Source: Lysinibacillus sp. SGAir0095 (GTDB lineage Bacteria > Bacillota > Bacilli > Bacillales_A > Planococcaceae). From it: 64,000 bases of DNA. Every line of letters begins with the position of its first letter. Within the stretch, counting starts at the first letter, position 1. This document shows, one piece after another, positions 35,493 to 46,476 of this stretch. A program made the position numbers and the translations under genes. The DNA lies in contig NZ_CP028083.1 in the NCBI RefSeq assembly GCF_005491425.1, positions 4,078,195-4,142,194 of the forward strand, given 5' to 3'. The notes under the pieces were generated by a model. The model ran no database searches. It was not told the DNA's origin and was given only the letters and a program-made list of their open reading frames with translations.

Positions 35493-36971
35493 TTAATTGT
35501 TTAAATAAGATAATGGATTCACCAGAGCACCATTTTTATGCATTTCAAAGTGTAAATGAGTACCTGTTGATCGACCAGTTGATCCCATAATTCCGATAAC
35601 AGAACCCTGTGGTACAACTTGCCCTACACTTACATTAATTTCTGAAAGATGGGCATATACTGTTTCATAGCCGTTGTTATGGTTAATGACGATTCTTTGT
35701 CCGTATGTCCCATCCCAACCAGCTGCAGTCACAACACCATTGTCTGATGCTTTGATATTATAGTTTGATGGGCGAGCAATATCAATACCTCTATGGTAGC
35801 TTCCCCAGCGTTCACCCATATGACTGGAAATATAACCACCTACTGCTGGCCATGCAAAGCTGCCTGTCCCGCGTGACGAGATAACTTTTGTTCCTACTAC
35901 TGTAATACTATTAACTGGCTCGGATACGACAGTTTCTTTCGTAACCGTTTTTTCGACTACAGCCCCATTAATTTGAGAAACTAGATAAGAAACTTCTTTC
36001 TGACCGTTAGACCCTTCTTGTTTAACAACTGTTTCGCCTTTGAACTTTGAGTCATCTTCTTCAATGATTTTTTCAAAAGGCATTTCCACTAACGAATTTG
36101 TTTCTTTCACAATTTCTACATTCAGTAGTGGTTTTTCAACCGTAATATTGATTTCTTGACCAATTTGAAGTAAAGAGTCTTCTTTTAAATCTGGATTCAA
36201 CTCCAAAATTTGTGCAGTCGTTAGATTATGAGTATTTGCTATTGAACCAAGTACATCACCTGATTGTACTGCATATACTTCTTTTTCAAGAGAACCTGTT
36301 TTTAAAAATTCCACTGCCTTCGCAGGTGTTAAAATCTGTTTCGGATCAATTTTTGCTTCGTCACCAGAAATTGCTTCTACTAATTTAATTTCTTTGATAC
36401 GAGTTTCATCAGCTTTTAAAGCGGGTAGAGTTTCAATAGATGCATTTGCTTCATACTTTTGTAACTCTTCTGCTGTCACATACTGAAGTTTCAATAAGCG
36501 AATTGTTTCCTCGTAAGCAGCTTGATCCTTTAAATAAAGAACTGGCTGACCATCAATTTGTAGTGCATAGCTTTCTGCTTCTACGATCATTTCCTCATTC
36601 AACTTTGCGATTGTATTAGCATCGTCCGTTTCGTAAGAAAATACTTGTTCAGGAATTAAAGTAACACTAGAATCCCCATCAAAAACGTAATCTTGATAGA
36701 TTGCTTTTGCTTCCTGTTCTTTGGTTTCGATAATTTCTGTAACAGCAACTTCATTTGAAACTGCTCCTACATATGTATCTCCTACGTAGACGTGGTATAT
36801 TTTTTCAAAACCACTAGCACTTGTTGTATTTGCATATATAAAGCTAGAACTAAATGTTGTGAACAATAAAGTAGATATAGCCGCTTTTTTAAAGATGTTA
36901 GTTTTACTAGATTTAAGACTTATAGTTTGTTTCTTTGTAAAGTCCCCGTTGACGTTCCATTTCGAACTCAT
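35493..36971 (-). CDS. Secreted LysM-G5-M23 peptidoglycan endopeptidase
   Basis: 492 residues from ATG 36971 (AAGGGGCTTTATC ahead). A basic leader and hydrophobic stretch (AAISTLLFTTFSSSFIYA) act as signal peptide. A LysM domain follows (YAVQSGDVLGSIANTHNLT), then a G5 domain (VVEKTVTKETVVSEP) and the C-terminal M23 metallopeptidase with zinc ligands in HRGIDIA and HLHFEMH. It would cut peptide cross-links in the wall during growth. It sits directly upstream of walR with its own terminator; a near-perfect WalR box lies about 110 bases ahead, so it may be a WalR target. Confidence 0.9.
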   Translation of the reverse strand: MSSKWNVNGDFTKKQTISLKSSKTNIFKKAAISTLLFTTFSSSFIYANTTSASGFEKIYHVYVGDTYVGAVSNEVAVTEIIETKEQEAKAIYQDYVFDGDSSVTLIPEQVFSYETDDANTIAKLNEEMIVEAESYALQIDGQPVLYLKDQAAYEETIRLLKLQYVTAEELQKYEANASIETLPALKADETRIKEIKLVEAISGDEAKIDPKQILTPAKAVEFLKTGSLEKEVYAVQSGDVLGSIANTHNLTTAQILELNPDLKEDSLLQIGQEINITVEKPLLNVEIVKETNSLVEMPFEKIIEEDDSKFKGETVVKQEGSNGQKEVSYLVSQINGAVVEKTVTKETVVSEPVNSITVVGTKVISSRGTGSFAWPAVGGYISSHMGERWGSYHRGIDIARPSNYNIKASDNGVVTAAGWDGTYGQRIVINHNNGYETVYAHLSEINVSVGQVVPQGSVIGIMGSTGRSTGTHLHFEMHKNGALVNPLSYLNN

Positions 36972-37080
36972 GATAAAGCCCCTTCCAAAGATCACCCATT
37001 CAATGGGCTAATTTCCATGTGAAAATTTCACTTTTTTACTGTACCATAATCTTTTTTTCTATTAAACCATTTGAGTCCTT

Positions 37081-37097
37081 TGTAACGAAAATGTATT
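37081..37097 (+). promoter_or_regulatory. Candidate WalR-binding box upstream of the M23 peptidase
   Basis: TGTAAC-GAAAA-TGTATT matches TGTWAH-N5-TGTWAH at 11 of 12 positions. It is oriented opposite to the peptidase gene. The 450-base gap around it (36996-37447) is otherwise plain AT-rich sequence with no gene seen. Confidence 0.4.
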
Positions 37098-37447
37098 ATT
37101 TGAATATTCGCTGTTACAAAATAGGAAAATAAAACTAGAGTACCGTAACACCCTTATGATAAATAGATATATTCATTAAATTTCTATTATTATTTCTAAA
37201 TAAACCTTCTTTTCTTTTAATTTTTTGCTATATATTTAAAAAGTTCTTAATTTTCAGTATAATTATATTGTTCTACACATTCGCAGCCAACTGTTTTTCT
37301 TCGACAAAACAACTACTAACCTATTGATATTTTTTAGGAAATTCTTCTCACTCCATAAATATTTCAATCCATTATTTTTTTCAATCCATTTTTAATCTTT
37401 TTTAATACTGATCCATATATTTATAAGAGTAGATTAGGGGGAAATGA

Positions 37448-38335
37448 ATGATCAAAAATAAAACCATCTATGCTTCTGAGAAAAATAAAATTAGTATTGG
37501 AACCAAAGTTTTACGCATTATGATGGTCATCATCGGTGCTCTCATTTTCGCTGTTGGTCTTGAGTTATTTTTAGTGCCAAATACAGTAATGGATGGTGGA
37601 GTTGTCGGGATTTCTATTATTGTATCTCACTTAACCGGAATACCTACGGGAATATTCATTTTCTTTATTAACATACCTTTTATATACATAGGTTATAAAC
37701 AAATCGGGAAAACCTTCGCTTTAACGTCTTTACTCGGCATCACCATCCTTTCAGTTGCAACCCTAGTTATGCATCATATCCATCCATTTACAACTGATTT
37801 ATTACTAGCCACTGTGTTTGGTGGAATCCTGTTGGGTGTAGGCGTTGGTCTGGTTATTCGTTATGGAGGCTGTTTAGATGGTACAGAGGTGATGGCCATT
37901 TTAACCAATAAAAAGCTGCCATTCTCTGTTGGGGAAATCATTCTCATTATTAATCTTGCCATCTTTGTTGTTGCTGGTTTTGTTTTCACGTGGGAACAGG
38001 CCATGTATTCCGTGATTGCTTACTTTATCGCATCAAAGGTCATTGATATTGTCGTATTGGGAATGGAGGAATCAAAATCCGTCTATATCATTAGTGACGA
38101 GATTGAAGAAATCGGTCAGGCGATCATGGCTCGTCTAGGTCGTGGAGTTACCTATCTACATGGTGAGGGTGCCTACACAGGGAATAACAAAAAGGTGATT
38201 TTCTGTGTTATTACACGGCTCGAGGAGTCAAAAATGAAAGAAATTGTTCGAACAATTGATACACAGGCTTTTCTGGCTATCGGGAATATTAGCGAGGTTA
38301 AAGGTGGTCGCTTTAAGAAGAAGGCCATTCACTAA
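37448..38335 (+). CDS. YitT-family membrane protein (DUF161/DUF2179)
   Basis: 295 residues: five membrane segments in the first 200 (DUF161; GLELFLVPNTVMDGGVVGISI is typical) and a cytoplasmic DUF2179 domain (GRGVTYLHGEGAYTGNNKKVIFCVI). The family is widespread in Firmicutes with several copies per genome; transport is suspected but unproven. GGGGGAAATGA is ahead of the ATG. A strong terminator follows. Confidence 0.9.
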   Translation: MIKNKTIYASEKNKISIGTKVLRIMMVIIGALIFAVGLELFLVPNTVMDGGVVGISIIVSHLTGIPTGIFIFFINIPFIYIGYKQIGKTFALTSLLGITILSVATLVMHHIHPFTTDLLLATVFGGILLGVGVGLVIRYGGCLDGTEVMAILTNKKLPFSVGEIILIINLAIFVVAGFVFTWEQAMYSVIAYFIASKVIDIVVLGMEESKSVYIISDEIEEIGQAIMARLGRGVTYLHGEGAYTGNNKKVIFCVITRLEESKMKEIVRTIDTQAFLAIGNISEVKGGRFKKKAIH

Positions 38336-38340
38336 ACAAG

Positions 38341-38378
38341 AAAAACTACTAATGGATTTCTATCCATTAGTAGTTTTT
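38341..38378. terminator. Bidirectional terminator between yitT-like gene and purA
   Basis: A perfect 17-bp stem (AAAAACTACTAATGGAT and its complement) with a TTCT-type loop, A- and T-tracts on each side. Confidence 0.9.
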
Positions 38379-38441
38379 TAACTAGGATTTTTGATTTTTT
38401 GTTTGCGTCTGTCGCAAGCTTTCGGCGCAGAACTATCATTG

Positions 38442-39728
38442 TTAATCCCAGATTGGATTAACAATATTTGTCTGTTCACGTGCTGGGCCTACTGAGAATG
38501 TCATTAGCTTGATGCCAGTTAGTTCTACTACGCGTTCTACGTATTTACGAGCGTTTTCTGGCAGTTCCTCTAACGTGCGAACTCCTGTGATATCTTCTTC
38601 CCAGCCTGGAAGTTCTTCATAAACAGGTTTACATGCTTCTAGTACATGTAAGCTCGCTGGGTATTCGGTAATCACTTCTCCATTATACTCGTAAGCTGTA
38701 CAAATTTTTACTGTTTCAAGACCTGATAACACATCGATTGAATTCAATGCTAAGTCAGTAATTCCACTTACACGACGAGAGTGGCGTACTACTACAGAGT
38801 CAAACCAACCAACACGGCGTGGGCGGCCAGTTGTCGTACCATATTCACGACCCACTTCACGTATTTGATGACCGATTTCATCGAATAATTCTGTTGGGAA
38901 TGGACCGTCACCTACACGGGAAGTATATGCTTTGCTGACACCAACTACACGAGAAACATGAGAAGGGCCAATCCCTGTACCTGTTGTTACACCACCGGCA
39001 ACTGGATTTGAAGATGTAACGTATGGATATGTTCCGTGGTCAACGTCTAGCATCACGCCTTGTGCACCTTCAAATAGGACACGTCCACCTTCATCAATTA
39101 CATCGTTTAATACTTTTGAAGTATCTGTGACGTATTTCGCAAGTTCTTGGCCATACCCGTAAAATTCTTCGAAGATATCTTCGAATTTTAAGCCTTCCAC
39201 TTCGTAGAATTTTTCGAAAAGGCGGTTCTTCTTTTCTAAATTCTCACGCAGCTTTTGTTCAAACACTTCACGTTCAAGTAAGTCCGCAATACGGATTCCC
39301 ATACGTGCGATTTTATCTTGATAACATGGGCCAATCCCTTTGCATGTCGTCCCGATTTTATTGTCCCCACGAGAAGCCTCATCCACTTTATCCTGATAGA
39401 TATGATACGGAAGAATAACTTGGGCACGGTTAGAGATACGTAAGTTCGACGTATCAATCCCACGTTCTTGCAATCCTTTTAGTTCCGTTACTAGAGATTT
39501 CGGGTTGATTACCATCCCATTTCCCATAACCGATGATTTTTCTTTATAGAAAATACCTGATGGAATTAAATGCAATTTGTAAGTTTCATCGCCAATTTTA
39601 ATTGTATGACCTGCGTTATCGCCACCTGAAAAACGAGCGATAATATCTGCTTTTTTAGATAGGAAGTCAGTAATTTTCCCTTTACCTTCATCTCCCCATT
39701 GTGTTCCAACAACTACAACTGATGTCAT
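38442..39728 (-). CDS. purA: Adenylosuccinate synthetase
   Basis: Joins IMP and aspartate with GTP in the AMP branch of purine synthesis. 428 residues from ATG 39728, which has GGAGGTG ahead and gives the usual N-terminus [17 protein letters not shown]. Other marks: [46 protein letters not shown] and [11 protein letters not shown]. Stands alone between dnaB and the yitT-like gene, as in related genomes. Confidence 0.97.
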   Translation of the reverse strand: MTSVVVVGTQWGDEGKGKITDFLSKKADIIARFSGGDNAGHTIKIGDETYKLHLIPSGIFYKEKSSVMGNGMVINPKSLVTELKGLQERGIDTSNLRISNRAQVILPYHIYQDKVDEASRGDNKIGTTCKGIGPCYQDKIARMGIRIADLLEREVFEQKLRENLEKKNRLFEKFYEVEGLKFEDIFEEFYGYGQELAKYVTDTSKVLNDVIDEGGRVLFEGAQGVMLDVDHGTYPYVTSSNPVAGGVTTGTGIGPSHVSRVVGVSKAYTSRVGDGPFPTELFDEIGHQIREVGREYGTTTGRPRRVGWFDSVVVRHSRRVSGITDLALNSIDVLSGLETVKICTAYEYNGEVITEYPASLHVLEACKPVYEELPGWEEDITGVRTLEELPENARKYVERVVELTGIKLMTFSVGPAREQTNIVNPIWD

Positions 39729-39928
39729 ATCAGCACCTCCGCTAGACTCAAGTACGTTTATTATTCTCATTAATAAGTAAAATATCCCATTAATTCAGCT
39801 TGAACAACTCGTACAATTATTATCTCAATTACTTATTCGTATTTATCTACTCATAAAATATTTTACTATTTCAAACAGCTTTAATTGTAACAGTGATTGC
39901 CAGTAGAAGTCAATGAAGAATAAGAAAA

Positions 39929-39971
39929 AACACGAACAAATGATTAGTAATTTTTAACCATTGTTCGTGTT
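39929..39971 (-). terminator. dnaB terminator
   Basis: AACACGAACAA pairs with TTGTTCGTGTT around a 21-base loop; followed on the minus strand by TTTTTT. Confidence 0.8.
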
Positions 39972-39985
39972 CTATATTTTGATTG

Positions 39986-41347
39986 CTAACCTGCATTCGC
40001 TGGCATCGGGTGCTGTGACCAATCAATATTGATAAACTTATTGAATTCTTTTTTAAATGCCAAAGTCACCGTTCCAGTCGGACCGTTACGCTGCTTGGCA
40101 ATAATAATTTCAATCATATTTTTACTTTCACTTTCTTTATCATAATAATCATCACGATATAAGAAAGCAACAATATCAGCATCTTGCTCAATACTTCCGG
40201 ATTCACGAATATCACTCATCATCGGACGTTTATCTTGACGTTGCTCAACACCACGAGATAACTGTGATAAGGCAATTACAGGAACTTTTAATTCACGTGC
40301 AAGGGCTTTTAACGAACGGGAGATTTCAGATACCTCTTGCTGGCGGTTTTCACCACTACGCCCACTCCCTTGTATTAACTGCAAGTAATCGATTAGGATC
40401 ATTCCCAATCCGTGCTCTTGTGCAAGACGACGGCATTTTGCACGGATTTCATTTATACGGAGACCAGGCGTATCATCAATAAAAATACCTGAGTTCGATA
40501 AACTTCCCATTGCCATCGTTAACTTACTCCAGTGGTCTGCTGTAAGTGCACCTGTACGTAAAGCTTGTGCGTCGATATTACCTTCCGCACATAACAAACG
40601 CATAACGAGCTGTTCAGCACCCATCTCCAGAGAGAATATGGCTACATTTTCACGTGCTTTAATAGCTACATTTTGCGCAATATTTAAGGCAAATGCGGTT
40701 TTCCCAACAGAAGGACGCGCTGCTACAATGATCAAATCGTTACGCTGGAAACCAGCTGTCATATGATCTAAATCATTAAACCCTGTAGGAATACCTGTTA
40801 CATCACCATCTCTGAATTGAAGTTGTTCAATATTATCATAGGTTTGAACAAGTACATCTTTTACGTGCTTGAAGTCACCGGCATTTTTGCGGTTCGCGAC
40901 TTCCATCATTTTCTTCTCAGCTTCTGATAAAAGTGCTTCAACTTCATCTTCTCGTGTATAACCATCTTCAGCGATTTTAGTTGCTACACGGATTAATCTG
41001 CGTAAAAGTGCTTTTTCTTCAACTATTTTTGCATAATAGGCGATATTTGCAGCTGTTGGAACGGCATTAGCAAGCTCTGTTAAGTAAGAAAGCCCACCAA
41101 CGTCTTCAAGTTCCTTTCTGACCGATAATTCTTCTGTAACCGTGACAACATCTATCGCTTTTCCTTGATCACTTAAGTCCAGCATCGTTTGAAAGATTTT
41201 TTTATGGGCAATTCGATAAAAATCATCCGCTATTAAAATTTCTGATGCTGTGATTAAACTTGTCGGTTCAAGAAATATCGCACCAATAACCGATTGTTCT
41301 GCTTCATGGTTATGCGGTGGAACGCGGTCCATAACGGAATCGTTCAT
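39986..41347 (-). CDS. dnaB: Replicative DNA helicase DnaB (DnaC in B. subtilis naming)
   Basis: Hexameric 5'-3' helicase at the replication fork. The N-terminal domain starts RVPPHNHEAEQSVIGAIF; the RecA-like C-terminal domain has Walker A (ARPSVGKTAFALN), Walker B (MILIDYLQLIQG) and SQLSRGVEQRQDKRPMMSDIRESGSIEQDAD, given here in parts. I take ATG 41347 because AAGGAGAG is too close to the ATG at 41353. It follows rplI by 12 bases. Confidence 0.96.
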   Translation of the reverse strand: MNDSVMDRVPPHNHEAEQSVIGAIFLEPTSLITASEILIADDFYRIAHKKIFQTMLDLSDQGKAIDVVTVTEELSVRKELEDVGGLSYLTELANAVPTAANIAYYAKIVEEKALLRRLIRVATKIAEDGYTREDEVEALLSEAEKKMMEVANRKNAGDFKHVKDVLVQTYDNIEQLQFRDGDVTGIPTGFNDLDHMTAGFQRNDLIIVAARPSVGKTAFALNIAQNVAIKARENVAIFSLEMGAEQLVMRLLCAEGNIDAQALRTGALTADHWSKLTMAMGSLSNSGIFIDDTPGLRINEIRAKCRRLAQEHGLGMILIDYLQLIQGSGRSGENRQQEVSEISRSLKALARELKVPVIALSQLSRGVEQRQDKRPMMSDIRESGSIEQDADIVAFLYRDDYYDKESESKNMIEIIIAKQRNGPTGTVTLAFKKEFNKFINIDWSQHPMPANAG

Positions 41348-41359
41348 AGACATCTCTCC

Positions 41360-41806
41360 TTAAGCCTCTTCTACCACATGTACTTTTAAAGTTGCTTTTA
41401 CATCGTGATGTAATTTAACTGGAACATTTGTATAACCTAACGAACGAATACCTTCACAATCCATTTTACGTTTATCAATCTTGATGCCATGGTCTTTTTG
41501 TAGGCCTGCAGCAATTTGTTTTGTTGAAATCGAGCCAAATAGACGACCGCCTTCACCTGATTTCGCTTTAAGTTCAACTTCTAATTGTTCAATCTGTTCC
41601 TTTAAATCTTTTGCAGCTTGTAGCTCAGCTGCTGCATTTTTTTCTTCTAGTTTCTTTTGGCCTTGTAATTGGCTTAACGCTTGATTAGATGCTTCTACTG
41701 CGTATCCATTTTTAATAAGGAAATTATGTGCGTAACCATCCGCAACATTTTTGATTTCGCCTTTTTTTCCTTTACCTTTTACGTCTTTTAGAAATACTAC
41801 TTTCAT
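41360..41806 (-). CDS. rplI: Ribosomal protein bL9
   Basis: 148 residues: the N-terminal domain [19 protein letters not shown], the long connecting helix and the C-terminal 23S-binding domain with [10 protein letters not shown]. It overlaps gdpP by four bases (ATGA), the conserved gdpP-rplI-dnaB order. Confidence 0.97.
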   Translation of the reverse strand: MKVVFLKDVKGKGKKGEIKNVADGYAHNFLIKNGYAVEASNQALSQLQGQKKLEEKNAAAELQAAKDLKEQIEQLEVELKAKSGEGGRLFGSISTKQIAAGLQKDHGIKIDKRKMDCEGIRSLGYTNVPVKLHHDVKATLKVHVVEEA

Positions 41807-43776
41807 TCTCCATTACTCCCTTCAACTGTTTCTAAAATAGCTTTTGTTAAACGATCCAGTGCTTCTTCTATAGTCTCTACATCCATTTGACAGGCAGCAT
41901 TTGTTAAATGACCGCCACCGCCGAGTTTCTCCATAATAACCTGCACATTAATGTCACCCAATGACCTTGAGCTAATGCCGATTAAACCGTCTGAACGATG
42001 GGCGATGACAAAGGATGCTGTTACATCCTTCATTGTCAATAAAATATCAGCTGTCTGGGCAATTAAAACTGAATCGTATGTTTTTTCTTCGTCTCCTCTG
42101 GCAACTGCAATGCCCGGGTAAACAAAATTAACTGTTTGTATTAATTTCGAGCGTTCAATATACGTATCAATATCTTCTTTTAATAGTTGCTGAACAAGGA
42201 TTGTATCTGCACCATATGTTCTTAAATAGGATGCTGCTTCAAAAGTACGGGCACCTGTACGCAAAGTGAAGCTTTTCGTATCAACAATAATTCCCGATAA
42301 TAGGGAAGTAGCTTCAAGCTTTGTTAGCTTTTCATCTTCCGGTTGATACTCGAGTATCTCTGTAACTAACTCTGCAGTAGAGGATGCGTATGGCTCCATG
42401 TAGACAAGTGTAGGATTTTGGATAAACTCTTCACCACGTCTATGATGGTCGATCACTACAACTTTATCTGAGCGCTTCAAAAGACGTGCATCCATAACAA
42501 GACTTGGTTTATGGGTATCTACAACGATCACTAATGATTTTTCAGTCATTGCAAAAAGAGCTTCCTCAGGTGAAATAAAGTAACGGTAAAGATCCGTATT
42601 TTCTTCAATTTCATGCATTAGTCGGCTAACACTGCCATTGAGTTCATCAAAGTTGACTACAACATAGCCATTCACTTTGTTTTTCTGAGCCATTTTACGA
42701 ACACCGATTGCTGCTCCGATTGCATCCATATCAGGATTTTTATGTCCCATAATAAATACTTGATCACTTTCAATTATCAAATCTTGTAATGCATGAGAAA
42801 TCACCCTTGCTCTTACTCTTGTACGTTTCTCTACTGGGTTGGTTTTCCCTCCATAGAACTTCAACTTACCGCTAGGCTGCTTAATAGCAACCTGGTCCCC
42901 ACCACGCCCGAGCACTAAATCTAGACTTGATTGAGCCAATTCACCTAATTTGATAAGCGAAGAGGAGCCGGCACCAACCCCAATACTCAACGTAAGCGAT
43001 AGATTTTTTTGAGCCGTTTTCTCTCGGATATCATCTAAAATTGAAAATTTTTTCTTCTCTAGTTCAATTAGAATCGATTCATTTAAAACGGCTAAAAAAC
43101 GATCCGAGGAAATTCGTTTATTGAAAATACCATGTGCAAATGCCCACTCATTAATAATTGACGTGACCACTGTATTTGTTAAACTTCGTGTTTGGTCATC
43201 CATGCCTTGTGTTAATTCATCATAATTATCGATAAATAATATAGCTATGACAGTACGATCAGCGAAATATTGAGATTCAATCTTTACTTGCTCTGTTACA
43301 TCAAAGAAGTATAAAAGTTTTTCTTCTTGCTTATAGACCACTTTATATTTATGTTCATTAATTGAGACGGTTTGCTCACGCTTTTCTTCTGATTTGGTTA
43401 AACTATATAGTTCATCAGAAAGGTCAAACATTTCCAATCCGATTAGTGATTCCTCATCAATAATTTCGGACATATATGGATTTGCCCATTCAATAACAAA
43501 CTTATCATTTACGAGTAAAATTCCTATAGGGATTTCTAAAAGAGCTTCTGAACCTACTTTTTTCATTCGAAATGATAGCGATTCAATATGTTTTTCAGTT
43601 TGTGAAAAGGTGATTTTTTCAATTCTCCATGCATATACTAACCCGATGGATGTGACTACTGCATAGGCTACGCCTAACCAAATATTCCAAATGGTCAGTA
43701 GGATGGCACCTATTAAGCCAATCATCGTTAGATACATAAGAGGATGTCGAATTAGTCGCTTCCTATAAGTATCCAT
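41803..43776 (-). CDS. gdpP: Cyclic-di-AMP phosphodiesterase GdpP
   Basis: 657 residues. Two membrane helices lie near the N-terminus, then a PAS domain, a degenerate GGDEF domain and the C-terminal DHH-DHHA1 phosphodiesterase with the metal motifs [14 protein letters not shown] and [12 protein letters not shown] and the late [13 protein letters not shown]. It cleaves c-di-AMP and so tunes potassium and wall homeostasis. The GGDEF signature is not conserved, as is usual for this family. Confidence 0.96.
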   Translation of the reverse strand: MDTYRKRLIRHPLMYLTMIGLIGAILLTIWNIWLGVAYAVVTSIGLVYAWRIEKITFSQTEKHIESLSFRMKKVGSEALLEIPIGILLVNDKFVIEWANPYMSEIIDEESLIGLEMFDLSDELYSLTKSEEKREQTVSINEHKYKVVYKQEEKLLYFFDVTEQVKIESQYFADRTVIAILFIDNYDELTQGMDDQTRSLTNTVVTSIINEWAFAHGIFNKRISSDRFLAVLNESILIELEKKKFSILDDIREKTAQKNLSLTLSIGVGAGSSSLIKLGELAQSSLDLVLGRGGDQVAIKQPSGKLKFYGGKTNPVEKRTRVRARVISHALQDLIIESDQVFIMGHKNPDMDAIGAAIGVRKMAQKNKVNGYVVVNFDELNGSVSRLMHEIEENTDLYRYFISPEEALFAMTEKSLVIVVDTHKPSLVMDARLLKRSDKVVVIDHHRRGEEFIQNPTLVYMEPYASSTAELVTEILEYQPEDEKLTKLEATSLLSGIIVDTKSFTLRTGARTFEAASYLRTYGADTILVQQLLKEDIDTYIERSKLIQTVNFVYPGIAVARGDEEKTYDSVLIAQTADILLTMKDVTASFVIAHRSDGLIGISSRSLGDINVQVIMEKLGGGGHLTNAACQMDVETIEEALDRLTKAILETVEGSNGE

Positions 43777-43788
43777 TTTATCAGCTCC

Positions 43789-44730
43789 CTACTTCTGAAT
43801 CTTACCTTTGACAATTGAGCGTATGTCAAAACCTAAATCCAATATTCCTATTAGTACAAAGAAGGAATACAGTGGAATTGCCATAAAAGCTGCAAGTACT
43901 TTTAAAAATTTAGGTGACCCGTATGCACTAAGAATAAAATAAATCAGTGATAATCCTTGTAAAACTAATAGCATCCAGAGTACTAAGGAAAAGTTAAGAC
44001 AAATCACGTAAAGTGTTGACCCAATTTCAGGACTAATAAATAAATTAATCGACAATACAATTAAGTAATACCATAATACCGCTTTTGGCAAACGCATATT
44101 CTCAAAAGCACGAAATTTTGGTATGTTAATTCCGAAGCGTTTTAACATTGGTAAATTCAATGAAATAATGATAAATGTAATAGAAAAGACCGCTATTGTA
44201 ACAGTAGCTGGAATCATCATTTCCAGCGTATCAAACATTCTATTCACTGTTTGTTCATCTAAAGGTGACTGTGCGTTTAAACTTTGTGAAAGTTCAATAG
44301 ATTTTTGATAGCTTTCACGCATGATTGTCATGAATTCCTTAATAATGTCTACTTCAAATAACTTTAAGGATATAACATATTCTATTGCAAAAGTTATAAG
44401 TGTGGTAACTCCTGTAGACATTAGTAAGTATACTTTGCTTCTTTTTAACCTTAGTGCATCTCCTATTACGACCCCAATTGCTGAATAAATTAGAGCAAAA
44501 GGAATGATCAGCAATCCTCCAATGAAGAAGCTTGTGATACACCCAATTAATGCTACTAAAATCGATGAACTTCGATCATATTTCGCACTATACCAAGCTA
44601 TTGGCAGTGGAGCAAACAATGTAGCAACAAGACTAATGATTGGTACATAAAAGGCGATTGCAATAAAAATTGTAAATAATGCTATCATCATAGCACCATG
44701 AGCTAGCCTTTTCGTTTGATTATTCGGCAT
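43789..44730 (-). CDS. yybS: YybS-type DUF2232 membrane protein
   Basis: 313 residues with about eight hydrophobic segments; the N-terminus (THGAMMIALFTIFIAIAFYVPI-like) and the repeated small-residue helices match the DUF2232/YybS family, which resembles ECF-transporter substrate subunits. Function unknown. It is always found ahead of gdpP in this order and lies 12 bases from it. Confidence 0.85.
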   Translation of the reverse strand: MPNNQTKRLAHGAMMIALFTIFIAIAFYVPIISLVATLFAPLPIAWYSAKYDRSSSILVALIGCITSFFIGGLLIIPFALIYSAIGVVIGDALRLKRSKVYLLMSTGVTTLITFAIEYVISLKLFEVDIIKEFMTIMRESYQKSIELSQSLNAQSPLDEQTVNRMFDTLEMMIPATVTIAVFSITFIIISLNLPMLKRFGINIPKFRAFENMRLPKAVLWYYLIVLSINLFISPEIGSTLYVICLNFSLVLWMLLVLQGLSLIYFILSAYGSPKFLKVLAAFMAIPLYSFFVLIGILDLGFDIRSIVKGKIQK

Positions 44731-44844
44731 GTATAACCTTCCTTTGACTAATTAGAAAAAATCCTTGTCATTCGTATATTGTACCATCTTTTTATACATT
44801 GGACAAAAATGCAAGGAGCAAAACTCCAGTCTTTTGCTATAGAT

Positions 44845-44881
44845 AAAGTCGACAAATTCAGATAAGGAATTTGTCGACTTT
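44845..44881. other. Strong stem-loop between divergent yybS and the CorC-like gene
   Basis: A perfect 15-bp stem (AAAGTCGACAAATTC and complement) with a 7-base loop and a T5 run on the plus strand. It lies upstream of both flanking genes, in a 420-base gap with no gene, so it is not an ordinary terminator of either; it may mark the end of a lost gene or act in the yybS leader. Confidence 0.5.
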
Positions 44882-45181
44882 TTATACTATATTCACTACC
44901 ACTCTTAGATAGTAATATTGAATTTATTGTCACACGGAGCATGTTATAATTTTCCCCCAAATCCCTTTAAAATTGTCAATACTATGATGAAAGATAATTA
45001 AATTGCTAAAGTGATAAAAAAGATTCAACCACAGTTTAAATTACTTGGGAATGGAAATTAAAAATTCTGTTCCCTTTTATTTATCAAAAAAATTAGATTG
45101 CCCTAATGCTTGAAGTTGAAATATATCTAAAATTAATCAATACTATTATGTAAGTTTTATATTTTAAGGGGGAAATTTACT

Positions 45182-46411
45182 GTGATCTTTGCGATCATTT
45201 TCTTGTTGTTTGTTTCCTTTTTCTTCTCAGGAAGTGAAACAGCATTGACAGCCACTAACAAAATGCGGCTTCAATCGAGGGCTAGTAATCATGATAAAAA
45301 AGCCGAAAACCTACTCAAATTAGTTTCAAAACCAAGTGAATTCATCACAACAATTCTAATCGGGAATAATATTGCCAATATTCTGCTTCCAACCTTAGTT
45401 ACGACAATTGCTATTCAATACGGTTTTAATTTAGGACTTGCTTCTGCCATATTGACAGTCATTATTATTGTTTTTTCTGAGGTAATTCCGAAATCGATAG
45501 CAGCTGCTTTTCCAGATCGTATAGCTTTTCTGGTCTACCCTGTAATTCGTTTCTTTGTTATCATTTTTAAACCGATTACGTTCATACTTAATTCTCTAAC
45601 AGGAGCTTTAACTAGAGCTTTGTCTAAAAATCAGGTCAATGATGGTTCGATTTCGAAGGAAGAATTACGGACCATGGTAGATATTGCAGATATTGAAGGG
45701 GCATTTAATCTAGCAGAGTCTTATCGTATCAAGGGAGTAATGGACTTTCATGAGTTAGATGTAAAGGATGCCATGAAAACACCGCGTATCAATATTGTAG
45801 CCCTATCAAGCACAGCTACTTTTGAAGAAGCACGGGAAATTGTTATGCAAAATCCTTTCACCCGATATCCTGTTTATGGAGAAAATATAGATGATATTAT
45901 AGCTGTATTCCATTCCAAAAACATTATATCCTGGTCTTTAGAACCTGAGAGACCCTTAGAAGCATTTTGTGATAATGACCCTCTAATCGTCTATGAATTT
46001 CATTCCATTGATTTGGTATTAAACAAAATGACAAAAGAAAAGAAGCATATGGCAATTGTATTAGAAGAGTATGGTGGTACGGAAGGTATACTTACTCATG
46101 AAGATATCCTAGAGGTAATGCTTGGTTTCGAAATTGAGGACGAGACGGATCTAAATAATGAAAGTCTAGTTGAAAAGATAACGGAAACTGAAATTATTTG
46201 TGATGGGAAAATAACACTCCATCGACTAAACACTATTTTCTATACAAATATCCCAGAAGAAGAGGACGTTCTTGCGGGTTACCTCTTAAACGAAATTAAA
46301 GATTTTCCAATCGAAGGGGACGTTATTGAACGAAATCATCTTCGATTTAAAATCTTAACAACAGACAATGGAGCTATCAAAAAAGTTCAAATTATTAAAA
46401 TGAGCCAATAA
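45182..46411 (+). CDS. CorC/HlyC-type DUF21-CBS membrane protein
   Basis: 409 residues starting on GTG with AAGGGGGAAA ahead. The DUF21 membrane domain (residues 1-170) begins FAIIFLLFVSFFFSGSETALTATNK; two CBS domains bind adenyl nucleotides (MKTPRINIVALSS, then MAIVLEEYGGTEGILTHEDILE); a CorC_HlyC domain closes the protein. The family takes part in magnesium or other cation export. It sits, on the opposite strand, between yybS and rpsR, genes that adjoin more closely in B. subtilis. Confidence 0.9.
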   Translation: MIFAIIFLLFVSFFFSGSETALTATNKMRLQSRASNHDKKAENLLKLVSKPSEFITTILIGNNIANILLPTLVTTIAIQYGFNLGLASAILTVIIIVFSEVIPKSIAAAFPDRIAFLVYPVIRFFVIIFKPITFILNSLTGALTRALSKNQVNDGSISKEELRTMVDIADIEGAFNLAESYRIKGVMDFHELDVKDAMKTPRINIVALSSTATFEEAREIVMQNPFTRYPVYGENIDDIIAVFHSKNIISWSLEPERPLEAFCDNDPLIVYEFHSIDLVLNKMTKEKKHMAIVLEEYGGTEGILTHEDILEVMLGFEIEDETDLNNESLVEKITETEIICDGKITLHRLNTIFYTNIPEEEDVLAGYLLNEIKDFPIEGDVIERNHLRFKILTTDNGAIKKVQIIKMSQ

Positions 46412-46426
46412 AATAGTTCAGACCAA

Positions 46427-46466
46427 AAAAGTACAACAAGGGTTTAGAAACCTTTGTTGTACTTTT
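46427..46466. terminator. Bidirectional terminator past rpsR and the CorC-like gene
   Basis: AAAGTACAACAA pairs with TTGTTGTACTTT, extended by GG/CC; A- and T-rich ends on both strands. Confidence 0.85.
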
Positions 46467-46476
46467 ACTTTATATC

